Origin: Rhodovarius lipocyclicus
GTDB lineage: Bacteria > Pseudomonadota > Alphaproteobacteria > Acetobacterales > Acetobacteraceae
DNA length: 55,729 bases
Assembly (NCBI RefSeq): GCF_009900765.1
Contig: NZ_JAAABL010000023.1
Coordinates: 1 to 55,729, forward strand
Direction: 5' to 3'
Positions 43,701 through 50,522 of the stretch are shown here, one piece after another (the stretch's first letter is position 1; the number at the start of each line of letters is the position of its first letter). The notes beneath the pieces are model-generated. The model did not search any database. It was given only the letters and a program-made list of their open reading frames with translations, and was not told where the DNA came from. Position numbers and translations under genes: made by a program.

Positions 43701-46700
43701 ACCGGCCTGAAGCCCGGCGCCTATCACATCCAGGTGGTGCCGCCGACGGATTTCGAGTTCGTGCAGCCCGACCAGGGCGGCAACGACGCGGCCGACAGCG
43801 ACGCCAGCCGCATCACCGGCATCACCCCGGTGAAGGTCTATGTCTCGGGCGATGACGACCGCACGGTGGATGCGGGGCTGTACGGCCCGGCCACCATCGG
43901 CGACCGCGCCTGGGTGGACACCAACGGCAACGGCGTCCAGGACAGCGGCGAGGCCAACCTGGCCGGTGCCACCGTCACGCTGATCAACACCCTGACGGGT
44001 GCCGTGGTCGGCACGGCCGTGACGGATGCGAACGGCCACTACTCCTTCACCGTGCCGCCCGCGACCTACAAGGAAATCTGGACGGCGCCCGCGGGCTATG
44101 TGCCCACCATCCCCGGCCAGGGCACGGCCGCGACCGACAGCGACCCCAGCCACACCACGGGTGAGACGCCGGCCTTCACCGTCGCCTCCAGCCAGATCGA
44201 CCTGACGCACGACGCCGGCTTCTACATCCCTGTGAAGATCGGCGACCGGGTGTTCGAGGACCAGAACGGCAACGGCATCCAGGACGCCATCGACACGCCG
44301 CTGGCCGGCGTCACGGTCAAGCTGCTGGATGGCAGCGGCACCGTCGTGGCCAGCATGGTCACGGATGCCAACGGCAACTACCTGTTCGACGGCCTGCGCC
44401 CCGACACCTATTCGGTGAAGTTCGACGCCCCCGCGGGCTATCACTTCACCGACAAGAATGTCGGCGCCAACGACGCCATCGACAGCGACGCCGACCTGGC
44501 GGGCGCCACGCCGAACCAGACCTATTCCTCGGGCGACGTGAACCTGACCATCGACGCCGGGCTGTGGCGCCCGGTGACGATCGGCGACAAGGCCTGGGTC
44601 GATATCGACCATGACGGGCTGCAGAACGCGCTGGAGCCGGGCCTTGCCGGTGTCACGGTCAAGCTGATCGACGACCGCACGGGCCTGACCGTCGACACCA
44701 CCGTGACCGACGCCCAGGGCAACTACCTGTTCGAGGGCCACAAGCCCTCCGACTATCATGTCGAGTTCACCACCCCCGCCGGCTACACGGTCACGACCCC
44801 CTATGTGGGCCCGAACCGCGCGGTGGACAGCAACCCGAATGCCCTGGGTGTCGCCCCGGGCTTCCTGATCCTCTCGGGCCAGACGGACCGCACCATCGAC
44901 GCGGGCTATCAGGGCACGGGCGCGGTCAGCGGGCATGTGTTCCTCGACCAGCCGGACGCCATCTGCAACTACAAGCTGCCTTCGGCGATGTTCGAGGGCA
45001 TCAAGGTCGAGCTGATCACGGTGACCGGCCTGATCGCCGCCACCGCCTACACCGACGCGAACGGGGATTACCTGTTCAGCGGCGTGGCGCCGGGCAGCTA
45101 CATCACCCGCTTCACCGCCCCCGACGGCACGGAATTCGTGGCCAAGGTGGCGGGCACGCAAGGGGTGCGCGACAGCGACGCCAACCCCGGCAACGGCATC
45201 ACCGACGCCTTCACCGTGGTGAACGGCGCCGAGGTCACGCAGGTCAATGCGGGCCTGGCCTATGAGGGCGTGGGCCTGACCGGCAATGTCGCCCAGCACC
45301 TGCCCGATGGCGGCGGCAACTACACCTTCGACCAGCCGGGCGCCTATGCCATCGGCGGGCAGGGCAGCTACCACCTGATGGGCAATGGCGGCCTCGCCTA
45401 CCTCGTCGGCGGCACGGGCGACAACAACCTGCAGGGCGGCGGCGGTTCCGGCGGCTCCATCCTGGTGGGTGGCCACGGCTCCAACATCATGGAGGGCACC
45501 TCCGGCCGCGACATCATCATCGGCGGCTGCGGCCCGAACAACATGCAGGGGCTGGGCAACAACGGCCAGGGTCTGGGCAGCGCCTCCGGCGCCTGGAACT
45601 ACGACCTGCTGGTGGGCGGCATCTCCAACGACATCATCGAGGCCAATGAAGGCCGCTCGATCATGATCGGCCTGGCCGGGAATGACGAGCTGCACGGCAG
45701 CGGCATCATGGTGGGTGGCACCAACACCGGCACTATCAGCTTCGACGGCACGAATTTCGGCAACTACACGGTGGGCGACCACCTGAAGCTCGGCAGCCAG
45801 CAGACGACCGTGAACTATCAGGTCGGCGACGGCGTGCAGTGGATCGAGAACTTCAACCCCTCCCGCGGGGACACCATCGAGATCTACGGCTATGGCGCGC
45901 CAACCGCGACCGGCATGGTGAACGGCCAGTTCGTGCTGTATTTCGGCACCAACGCCGCCATCGTGATCAATGGCTGGCAGGCCAGCCAGGGCATGCCCGC
46001 CGGCATCAACTACCACCCCGACCAGACCTCTATGCCCGGCGCCTTCGGTCATTTCGAGGCACTGGCCCCGGTGGTTCTGCCCGCCGGCCAGGACAGCTTC
46101 TACGGCAGCCAGGGCGATGACATCGTGATCGGCACCGACGCGCCGACCACGCTGATGGGCCATGGCGGCGACGACCTGCTGATCGGCGGCAATGGCGGCA
46201 ACCTGTTCATCGGCGGCGCCGGCAACGACACCGCGGTGGGCGGCACCGGCAACGATATCTTCCGCCTCGGTGAGGGCTCGGACGAGGTCTATGGCGGCGG
46301 CGGCAACAATGTGGTGCAGCTGGACGTGCTGCGCGCCGATGCCACCATCACCAGCAACGGTTCGACCACCGTCATCAAGACGGCGGCCGGCGAGCAGGTG
46401 CTGCACGACATCCAGTGGGTCAGCTTCGCCGACCAGAACATCCATCTGAGCGGCGTGGCGGACGCGGCGGGCAGCGTGTTCTTCGGCACCGCCGGCAACG
46501 ACCAGTTCAGCATCGCCAGCGCCAGCGACCTCGTCTCCGAGCACGCCAATGGCGGCTACGACACGGCCTGGGTCGCGGCCAGCGGCTGGACCATGTCGCC
46601 CGAGATCGAGGCGGGCCGCCTGATCGGCGCCGCCACCAGCCTGAACGGCAATGCGCTGGACAATGTGCTGGTCGCCAATGCCGACCTTGCCTCCACCATC

Positions 46701-47666
46701 CATGGCGGCGGCGGCAATGACGAGATCTGGGGCAGCAACCAGAACGGGGACGTTCTGGATGGCGGCGCCGGCGATGACGTGCTGCGCGGCGGCTCGGGTG
46801 TCACCACCTTCATCGGTGGCGCGGGCAATGACCAGTTCGTGGTGAACAACGTGAATTCGGTCATCGTCGAGAAGCCGGGCGAGGGCATCGACACCGCCTG
46901 GGTCAGCGCCGATGGCTGGCATGTCTCGGACAATGTCGAGATCGTGCGCCTGTTCGGCGATGCGCATTCGGTGGTGCTGGGCGGCAGCGGGGCGCAGGTG
47001 GTGGCCAATGCGTCCGGCTCCACCGTCACGGCCGCCGCGGGCGACAACGTGTTCTGGGGCCAGGGTGGTAACGACACCTTCATCGGTGGCGCGGGCAACG
47101 ACATCTTCTACTCCGGCACCGGGGTGACGCAGATGTTCGGCGGCGCGGGCAACGACCACTTCATCATCAAGAACGCGGCCGACACCGTCGTCGAGAACGC
47201 CGATGGCGGCTACGACACCGCCTGGCTGGAAGTCAGCGGCTGGACCGTGGCCGAGAATGTGGAGGTGGCCTATCTCTCGGGCAGCGCCACCAGCATCACC
47301 GGCAATGCCAGCGGCACCAACCTGGTGGCGAATAGCACGGCGGCCTCCACGCTGACGGCGGGTTCGGGCTTCACGATCTTCTGGGGTTCCAACTACGGGG
47401 ACACGATGCAGATCGGCCCGGGCGGCGGCAATGTGTACGGCTATGGCGGCGCGGATACCTTCGCGTTCGGGCCGCATTGGGGCCTGACGCAGGTGTCCGA
47501 CTTCAACCATGCCGAGGGCGACAAGCTGGACTTCTCGGCCAGCGGGCTGAGCATGGCCGACCTCGCCGTCACCAACTACAGCGACAAGACGCTGATCGAG
47601 CACAATGGCGAGCAGATCATCCTGTATGGGGTGACCAGCCTGCAGGCCAGCGACTTCGTGTTCTGA
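37749..47666 (+). CDS. Giant RTX adhesin-like secreted protein with SdrD_B repeats
   Basis: A 3305-residue secreted surface protein. No Sec signal peptide is present. Residues 1-1700 are a series of beta-sandwich modules of the DUF11/isopeptide-like type (for example GELVTWHVTATIPEGQSHSL, GEVVTYRMVVTVPEGQSVN). Residues 1705-2506 are seven SdrD_B-type repeats with an exact 114/115-residue period (IGDxVxEDxNGNGxQD, then GVTVKLLD, TDANGNYLF, PGTY). Residues about 2552-2625 and 2803-2855 are RTX glycine-aspartate calcium-binding stretches (GGxGNDxxxGGxGND). Three cassettes of about 109 residues with a (Y/I)DTAW(V/L) motif follow, and the C terminus ends in a hydrophobic DFVF, typical of type I secretion. 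AAGG precedes the ATG. The exporter is elsewhere. A cohesion or biofilm role is inferred. Confidence 0.92.
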   Translation: MAPQPIVTFLNGSTLDAFIGTTVTLGLRFDNAASGSDTGYAPYVNVILPTNGADGAGVGNSPVNDGVTFVSATYLGAALESTLIQFDAAGHATHPYAKDASGNALVINGTPGDSLLVLKLPFGSFTTTQTPSDIDLKLNISNLADLNTLLAVKASGGFAYGADPLNNPAADPVITGPTATLNLDPTVATLDKIYLGPEQETATGPSYPRTWLVQGDFAAGQHFTGVTLKDQMPDGVVILGAHLEDGSGHVLPGTVSITGAYGSQVVTGTFDGTITGGAVKPTLVIDYYVTEFLSTGEPVLDPATGAFRPLENNATLDADWQPIDGRDSLTHINIDPPGAEDIVTAKSIAIQKGVDLVSPQWQAGGTLEYSLDGQVSNYFEMKGLVVTDTLGDGQTFKAGFTPTLTVTEHGVTHTVSLVGFYDVGAKAADGTSVITFRVSEAMVAAGLDDVMDGNGGALGGATHATDYQQATIHINFQTTLDANWTGPVPGDTMVDQGDPVKNDVIYGGDVYNTGDAIADDSHAGVILPVSDVGKSIYAINGDTAQGSTSFSVVPKIQSGDLITYRLTLDMPLTSAHSVTLTDFLPLPVLLAADPDVNGTANAFSFAGVGAVPGLNQWSLGPTDQLHLNAAGVMPSITQNAAGNSITFNFGDITNSAYPTTHIDLLFTVKVNDAAFGDGLLLSNQVTSSETNSFDTVSQDNAIIQFQLGEPRLKIVKGVVAEDNTGAAVLTAAAGPSGVTFNAPGSATAFTGTITSAGLASTPIDANLIRADANDTVTFAIVVENVGSGVRGAFDTLIRDSLPTGFHIPAGGLNLQVHYGDGTAVAYTLTGSGLFDAAGGIQLTDPGLHQGAIAAYDATSGKNVVVITYDLQLDSTVAAGDRLTNTGTTAWYAAEEGGISRTSTDGLADTNTAYVDVTPQVAKTVIATSNADTGTAEGNAGLTDLAIGELVTWHVTATIPEGQSHSLKLIDILPGGTGSVTGGPFELVSVTGATVGANITGAGVAAGSVGVISDSNGDGIMDTVTFNFGDVTNTPDNTQNGADTISFDIVARVLDTAANYAGETETNKAIVRVTDSVGTVKDTTVTSSVEIVEPHLVLDKTASRVTVDANDVYTYTVTLTNQSSSYGAPAYDVSIDDILSQLAPNATFLPGTVTLVSGPSGTTIVSGNGVGDTNLKVTAAQLNEGGQIKLTFQAQAVAGAVSGQAINNTATATGSSEPGTPASDRPYNVSDPATVTIASPTITKSVFDTSFADTGSAQYSTSNQDAKVGEVVTYRMVVTVPEGQSVNFKVIDTLADQLVSGSSGQLQYVAGSAKVISAGANLSAAGGILTPTVSAADSNGNGTSDQVTLSFGTVTNTADNVADAKDQIVIELQAKVVDVAANVGGDVLTNSVKATTDYSQSNTATASVDVVEPVLDVQKTTTFGTGDAADIATYTVTIQHTAASHASAYNLALGDILAPGITLVAGSATSSMGTISEAGGHISLNLASLALGQSVTITYQAKLADTVVHGQAITNTATLDYANDPSSIRTAHDQDDATIHVAIQDSIVKDLVATSNIYTPGSDVVAGETVTYRLTVTLGEGAQHLKVIDALPSSLEYLSSKVVSLGSITGSTLAVNAGGTFDAASSKLSFDFGDVVNAGDNALTAGDKVVIEVTAKVAAGASAGSYLTNTATVAPVTPANPYGVTPGTAMTPSSDTETVHVIPLAALGDKAFVDLNADGIQQAGEPGLAGVTVNLYDSDTGALVGTKVTDSNGLYLFTNLPPGTYHEEWSLPAGYVRTTDGAGTAATDSDPSPVTGVTGNTVLLSGVTDLTHDAGYYIPVKIGDTVFEDMNGNGVQDGGDVVLAGVTVKLLDGTGTVLATTTTDASGNYLFVGLKPGTYAVQFDKPAGYVFTAKDAGGDAVDSDADLVTGQTVAKTYISGADDRTIDAGLYRPVTIGDTVWEDRNGNNVQDAGDTPLAHVTVNLLDGSNAIVGTTTTDANGQYLFTGLKPGAYHIQVVPPTDFEFVQPDQGGNDAADSDASRITGITPVKVYVSGDDDRTVDAGLYGPATIGDRAWVDTNGNGVQDSGEANLAGATVTLINTLTGAVVGTAVTDANGHYSFTVPPATYKEIWTAPAGYVPTIPGQGTAATDSDPSHTTGETPAFTVASSQIDLTHDAGFYIPVKIGDRVFEDQNGNGIQDAIDTPLAGVTVKLLDGSGTVVASMVTDANGNYLFDGLRPDTYSVKFDAPAGYHFTDKNVGANDAIDSDADLAGATPNQTYSSGDVNLTIDAGLWRPVTIGDKAWVDIDHDGLQNALEPGLAGVTVKLIDDRTGLTVDTTVTDAQGNYLFEGHKPSDYHVEFTTPAGYTVTTPYVGPNRAVDSNPNALGVAPGFLILSGQTDRTIDAGYQGTGAVSGHVFLDQPDAICNYKLPSAMFEGIKVELITVTGLIAATAYTDANGDYLFSGVAPGSYITRFTAPDGTEFVAKVAGTQGVRDSDANPGNGITDAFTVVNGAEVTQVNAGLAYEGVGLTGNVAQHLPDGGGNYTFDQPGAYAIGGQGSYHLMGNGGLAYLVGGTGDNNLQGGGGSGGSILVGGHGSNIMEGTSGRDIIIGGCGPNNMQGLGNNGQGLGSASGAWNYDLLVGGISNDIIEANEGRSIMIGLAGNDELHGSGIMVGGTNTGTISFDGTNFGNYTVGDHLKLGSQQTTVNYQVGDGVQWIENFNPSRGDTIEIYGYGAPTATGMVNGQFVLYFGTNAAIVINGWQASQGMPAGINYHPDQTSMPGAFGHFEALAPVVLPAGQDSFYGSQGDDIVIGTDAPTTLMGHGGDDLLIGGNGGNLFIGGAGNDTAVGGTGNDIFRLGEGSDEVYGGGGNNVVQLDVLRADATITSNGSTTVIKTAAGEQVLHDIQWVSFADQNIHLSGVADAAGSVFFGTAGNDQFSIASASDLVSEHANGGYDTAWVAASGWTMSPEIEAGRLIGAATSLNGNALDNVLVANADLASTIHGGGGNDEIWGSNQNGDVLDGGAGDDVLRGGSGVTTFIGGAGNDQFVVNNVNSVIVEKPGEGIDTAWVSADGWHVSDNVEIVRLFGDAHSVVLGGSGAQVVANASGSTVTAAAGDNVFWGQGGNDTFIGGAGNDIFYSGTGVTQMFGGAGNDHFIIKNAADTVVENADGGYDTAWLEVSGWTVAENVEVAYLSGSATSITGNASGTNLVANSTAASTLTAGSGFTIFWGSNYGDTMQIGPGGGNVYGYGGADTFAFGPHWGLTQVSDFNHAEGDKLDFSASGLSMADLAVTNYSDKTLIEHNGEQIILYGVTSLQASDFVF
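42861..45266 (+). repeat. Seven in-frame SdrD_B-type repeats (345/342 bp period)
   Basis: Repeat starts, defined by the (A/K/T)(I/L)GD motif (AVSGH in the last copy), are at 42861, 43206, 43548, 43893, 44235, 44577 and 44922, giving spacings of 345, 342, 345, 342, 342 and 345 bases. Odd and even copies alternate: copies 1 and 4 share AATDSDPS and DLTHDAGxYIPV, copies 2, 3 and 5 share (A/D)SDADL/DASRI and (L/R)TxDAGL(Y/W), so a two-unit ancestral block was probably duplicated. Confidence 0.92.
46480..47450 (+). repeat. Three RTX cassettes of about 109 residues with DTAW motif
   Basis: Each cassette has a GGAGNDxF start, an EK/ENxxxGxDTAW(V/L) segment, a GWxxxxxxE segment, a G(D/S)A(H/T)S turn, a VAN(A/S) segment and an FWG or IWG end. 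The Asp of DTAW lies at codons starting 46560, 46890 and 47214, spaced 330 and 324 bases. The pattern follows the common hemolysin-type modules but with DTAW where DTV is usual. Confidence 0.8.
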
Positions 47667-47688
47667 ACGACGCCTTCGGGCGGAAGGG

Positions 47689-47719
47689 AAGGGGGTGCGG
47701 GCAACCGCGCCCCCTTCTT
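47689..47719 (+). terminator. Rho-independent terminator of the giant gene
   Basis: Stem GGGGGTGCGG (47691-47700) / CCGCGCCCCC (47705-47714) with a GCAA tetraloop and one G-T pair, preceded by AA and followed by TTCTT. It is 22 bases after the stop codon and ends transcription before the ThDP-enzyme gene. Confidence 0.85.
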
Positions 47720-47833
47720 GCGTGCGGCATACCAGAAATGCCGAAGCGGCTGGATTTCACCCGGGCTGCCCATCGTGACGTATCGGTGCACCCCCTGTAA
47801 CCTCCGCGCCCAGGAAACCCCTGAGGACACGCC

Positions 47834-49519
47834 ATGGCCAAGCAGCAAGCCCCCGCACTCGAACCCCGCACCGGCGGCCGCATCCTGGCCGACGCGCTGG
47901 TGGCCCAGGGGGCCAGCCATGTCTTCGCCGTGCCGGGCGAGAGCTATCTGGACCTGCTGGATGGCCTCTATGCCAACCGCAACCGCATCAACCTGATCAC
48001 CTGCCGGTTCGAGGCGGGTGCCGTGAACATGGCCGAGGCCCATGCCAAGCTGACGGGCGAGGTCGGTGTCGCCGTCGTCACGCGCGGCCCCGGCGCCTGC
48101 CATGCCTCGATCGGCGTGCACATCGCGCACCAGGACAGCACGCCGCTGGTGCTGCTGGTCGGCCAGATCCCGGTCGAGGAAACCGACCGCGAGACCTTCC
48201 AGGAAGTCGATTACCGCAAGATGTTCGCCCCGCTGGCCAAGTGGGTGACGCAGATCGACGATGAGAAGCGCATCCCCGAACTGATCGCCCATGCCTTCGA
48301 CGTGGCGCGCTCCGGCCGCCCGGGCCCGGTGGTGGTGGCGATCAGCGAGGAAATGCAGAAGCGCCTGGCGACCGTGCCCGATATCGGCCCCGCCGTGGTC
48401 ACGCCGCCGTACCCGGCGCCCGAGGCCATCGAGGCCATGATGAAGATGCTGGGCAAGGCCAAGCGCCCGCTGGCCGTCATCGGCGGCGGCGCGGGCTGGA
48501 CGGCCGAGGGCCGCAAGGCCATCCAGAAATTCCTGGTGGCCAACAAGCTGCCGGTGGCCGTCGGCTTCCGCCGCCAGTCCAACTTCGACGGCACCAGCGA
48601 CAATTACGTGGGTGACCTGGGCGTGGGCGCCGATGCGGGGCTGGTGCAGCACGCGCGCGACTCCGACCTGATCCTGGCCATCGGCACCCGCATCGGTGAG
48701 CCGGTGAGCCAGGGCTACACCCTGTTCGATATGGCGGGCGCGAAGCCCATCATCCATGTCTATCCGGACCAGGCCGAGATCGGGCGCGTCTACCGCCCGG
48801 CGCTGGGCATCACGACCGACCTCAATGCCTTCGCCGCCGCGGTGAAGGGGCTGAAGGTCTCCAAGCCCGGCTGGGGCGCCTGGACCAAGCAGCTGCGCGC
48901 CACCCGCCTGGCCCAGGCCGAGGCGCCGGAATACGAGGGCCCGCTGAACCTGGCCCGCGCCCTGCAGGCGCTGGAGAAGGTGCTGCCCGAGGACACGGTG
49001 TTCACCTGCGACGCCGGCAATTTCGCCACCTGGCCGAACCGCTTCATGCACGTCAGCCAGAAGCAGGATTTCCTGGGCCCGACCAACGGCGCCATGGGCT
49101 ACGGCATCCCGGCCGCGATCGGCGCCAAGATCGTGGCGCCGGAGCGCGAGGTGATCTGCTTCGTGGGCGATGGCGGCGCGCTGATGACCGGCCAGGAAAT
49201 CGCCACCGCCTTCCACCACCATGTGAACCCCATCATCATGGTGTTCAACAACGGCCAGTACGGCACGATCCGCATGTATCAGGAGCGCGCCTACCCTGAG
49301 CGTGTCTCCGGCACGCAGCTGACCAACCCGGATTTCGCCCGCTTCATCGAGGCCTTCGGCGGCCATGGCGAGGTGGTGGAAGCCACGGATGAGCTGGTTC
49401 CGGCCTACAAGCGCGCCTCGGCCAGCGGCAAGCCCGCGATCATCGAGGTGCGGATGAACCCCGAGCAGGTGACCAACCGCGCCACGGTGGCCCAGCTGCG
49501 CGCCCAGGCGAAGAAGTAG
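47834..49519 (+). CDS. Thiamine-diphosphate enzyme, acetolactate-synthase large-subunit-like
   Basis: A 561-residue ThDP-dependent enzyme with the three-domain acetolactate synthase/benzoylformate decarboxylase layout. The catalytic Glu60 is in TCRFEAGAVNMAEAHAKLTG. The ThDP-binding motif is at Gly445-Asp446 (GDGGALMTGQE ending in VFNNGQYG). The middle domain has LAVIGGGAGW. Such enzymes decarboxylate 2-keto acids and may condense the product. No regulatory ilvH-like subunit is adjacent and the FAD-binding region of true AHAS is not clearly present, so a paralogue with another 2-oxo acid substrate is likely. A G/A-rich ribosome site (GAGGA) precedes the ATG. Confidence 0.88.
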   Translation: MAKQQAPALEPRTGGRILADALVAQGASHVFAVPGESYLDLLDGLYANRNRINLITCRFEAGAVNMAEAHAKLTGEVGVAVVTRGPGACHASIGVHIAHQDSTPLVLLVGQIPVEETDRETFQEVDYRKMFAPLAKWVTQIDDEKRIPELIAHAFDVARSGRPGPVVVAISEEMQKRLATVPDIGPAVVTPPYPAPEAIEAMMKMLGKAKRPLAVIGGGAGWTAEGRKAIQKFLVANKLPVAVGFRRQSNFDGTSDNYVGDLGVGADAGLVQHARDSDLILAIGTRIGEPVSQGYTLFDMAGAKPIIHVYPDQAEIGRVYRPALGITTDLNAFAAAVKGLKVSKPGWGAWTKQLRATRLAQAEAPEYEGPLNLARALQALEKVLPEDTVFTCDAGNFATWPNRFMHVSQKQDFLGPTNGAMGYGIPAAIGAKIVAPEREVICFVGDGGALMTGQEIATAFHHHVNPIIMVFNNGQYGTIRMYQERAYPERVSGTQLTNPDFARFIEAFGGHGEVVEATDELVPAYKRASASGKPAIIEVRMNPEQVTNRATVAQLRAQAKK

Positions 49520-49565
49520 GGCCGGGGGCCTATCTCGGCGGGGGTGGATCGGGCACATCACTGCC

Positions 49566-50417
49566 ATGATCGAAGCCGCCCCCGCTAAGGTGAATCTCTA
49601 CCTGCATGTCATCGGCCGCCGGGCCGATGGCTATCACGTGCTGGACAGCCTGGCGGTGTTCGGCCCGGCGGCCGATGAGGTCCGCCTTTCCCCCGCGCGC
49701 CGCCTGGCGCTGGAATTGCAGGGCCCCTTCGCGGAGGGGCTGCTGGCCGAGGCCGACAATCTGGTGCTGCGCGCGGCCCGCGCCCTGGCCAAGCAGGCCG
49801 GCATCGCCCCCGAGGGCACGCTGACCCTGGTGAAGAACCTGCCGGTGGCCAGCGGCATTGGCGGCGGCTCGGCCGACGCGGCGGCCACGCTGCGGCTGCT
49901 GAACCGGGCCTGGGGGCTGGGCCTGCCCGAATCGGCGCTGCTGGAACTGGCGCTGCCGCTGGGCGCCGATGTGCCGGTCTGCGTCGCCAGCCGCCCCACC
50001 CGGATGGGCGGGGTAGGGGAGGTGATGGGCACCGCCCCCCGCACGCCGCCCGCGCATCTGCTGCTGGTGAACCCGCGTATTCCGCTGTCCACGCCCGATG
50101 TGTTCCGCGCCCGGCAGGGCGGCTTCACGCCCATGGCGGCGCTGCCCGCGGCCTGGGCCGATGCGCGCGCCATGGCGGAAACCCTGCGCGGCACCCGCAA
50201 CGATCTGGAGGAAGCTGCGATCTCCCTGGTGCCGCAGGTGGCGGAGGTGCTGAGCGCGATCGGCGCGCAGCCCGGCTGCCTGCTGGCGCGGATGAGCGGA
50301 TCGGGTGCCACCTGCTTCGGCCTGTTCGCCCGGGCGGAGGCCGCGCTGGCCGCCGCCGCCGCCATGCCGCATGCCTGGTGGAGCGCGGCTGGCCCCCTTT
50401 ACGAACCGGCCGCTTGA
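49566..50417 (+). CDS. ispE: 4-diphosphocytidyl-2-C-methyl-D-erythritol kinase
   Basis: A 283-residue GHMP kinase of the MEP isoprenoid pathway, phosphorylating CDP-methylerythritol. It begins EAAPAKVNLYLHVIGRRADGYH, with the substrate Lys and the YH element, and the ATP loop is PVASGIGGGSADAAATLR (about residues 91-108). MSGSGATCFGLF near the C terminus is the third GHMP motif. It is followed by a tRNA-Gln gene 28 bases after the stop. Probably separate from the upstream ThDP enzyme, from which it is 46 bases away. Confidence 0.96.
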   Translation: MIEAAPAKVNLYLHVIGRRADGYHVLDSLAVFGPAADEVRLSPARRLALELQGPFAEGLLAEADNLVLRAARALAKQAGIAPEGTLTLVKNLPVASGIGGGSADAAATLRLLNRAWGLGLPESALLELALPLGADVPVCVASRPTRMGGVGEVMGTAPRTPPAHLLLVNPRIPLSTPDVFRARQGGFTPMAALPAAWADARAMAETLRGTRNDLEEAAISLVPQVAEVLSAIGAQPGCLLARMSGSGATCFGLFARAEAALAAAAAMPHAWWSAAGPLYEPAA

Positions 50418-50445
50418 TGGCACTTCACCGCTGTCCCGGCCTTGG

Positions 50446-50520
50446 TGGGGTGTAGCCAAGCGGTAAGGCAGCGGTTTTTGGTACCGCCATTCCCAGGTTC
50501 GAATCCTGGCACCCCAACCA
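50446..50520 (+). tRNA. tRNA-Gln (anticodon TTG)
   Basis: A complete tRNA cloverleaf: acceptor TGGGGTG / CACCCCA with discriminator A and encoded CCA (50518-50520), D arm TAGCCAAGCGGTAAGGCA, anticodon stem GCGGT / ACCGC with loop TTTTGGT placing anticodon TTG at 50478-50480, and T arm CCAGG-TTCGAAT-CCTGG. Reads CAA, and CAG by wobble. Confidence 0.97.
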
Positions 50521-50522
50521 CC

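Noticed and set aside
42861-45266. Regular 342/345-base repeats resembling an array such as CRISPR
   Set aside because: The repeats are in frame, diverged and code for SdrD_B domains; there are no short identical repeats with unique spacers and no cas genes.
37728-47603. An antisense open frame of 3291 codons almost fully covering the giant gene
   Set aside because: Open antisense frames are expected in long GC-rich genes with biased third positions. The product is a featureless Gly/Ala/His/Arg/Asp/Val-rich sequence without motifs, while the sense frame has clear domains and a ribosome site.
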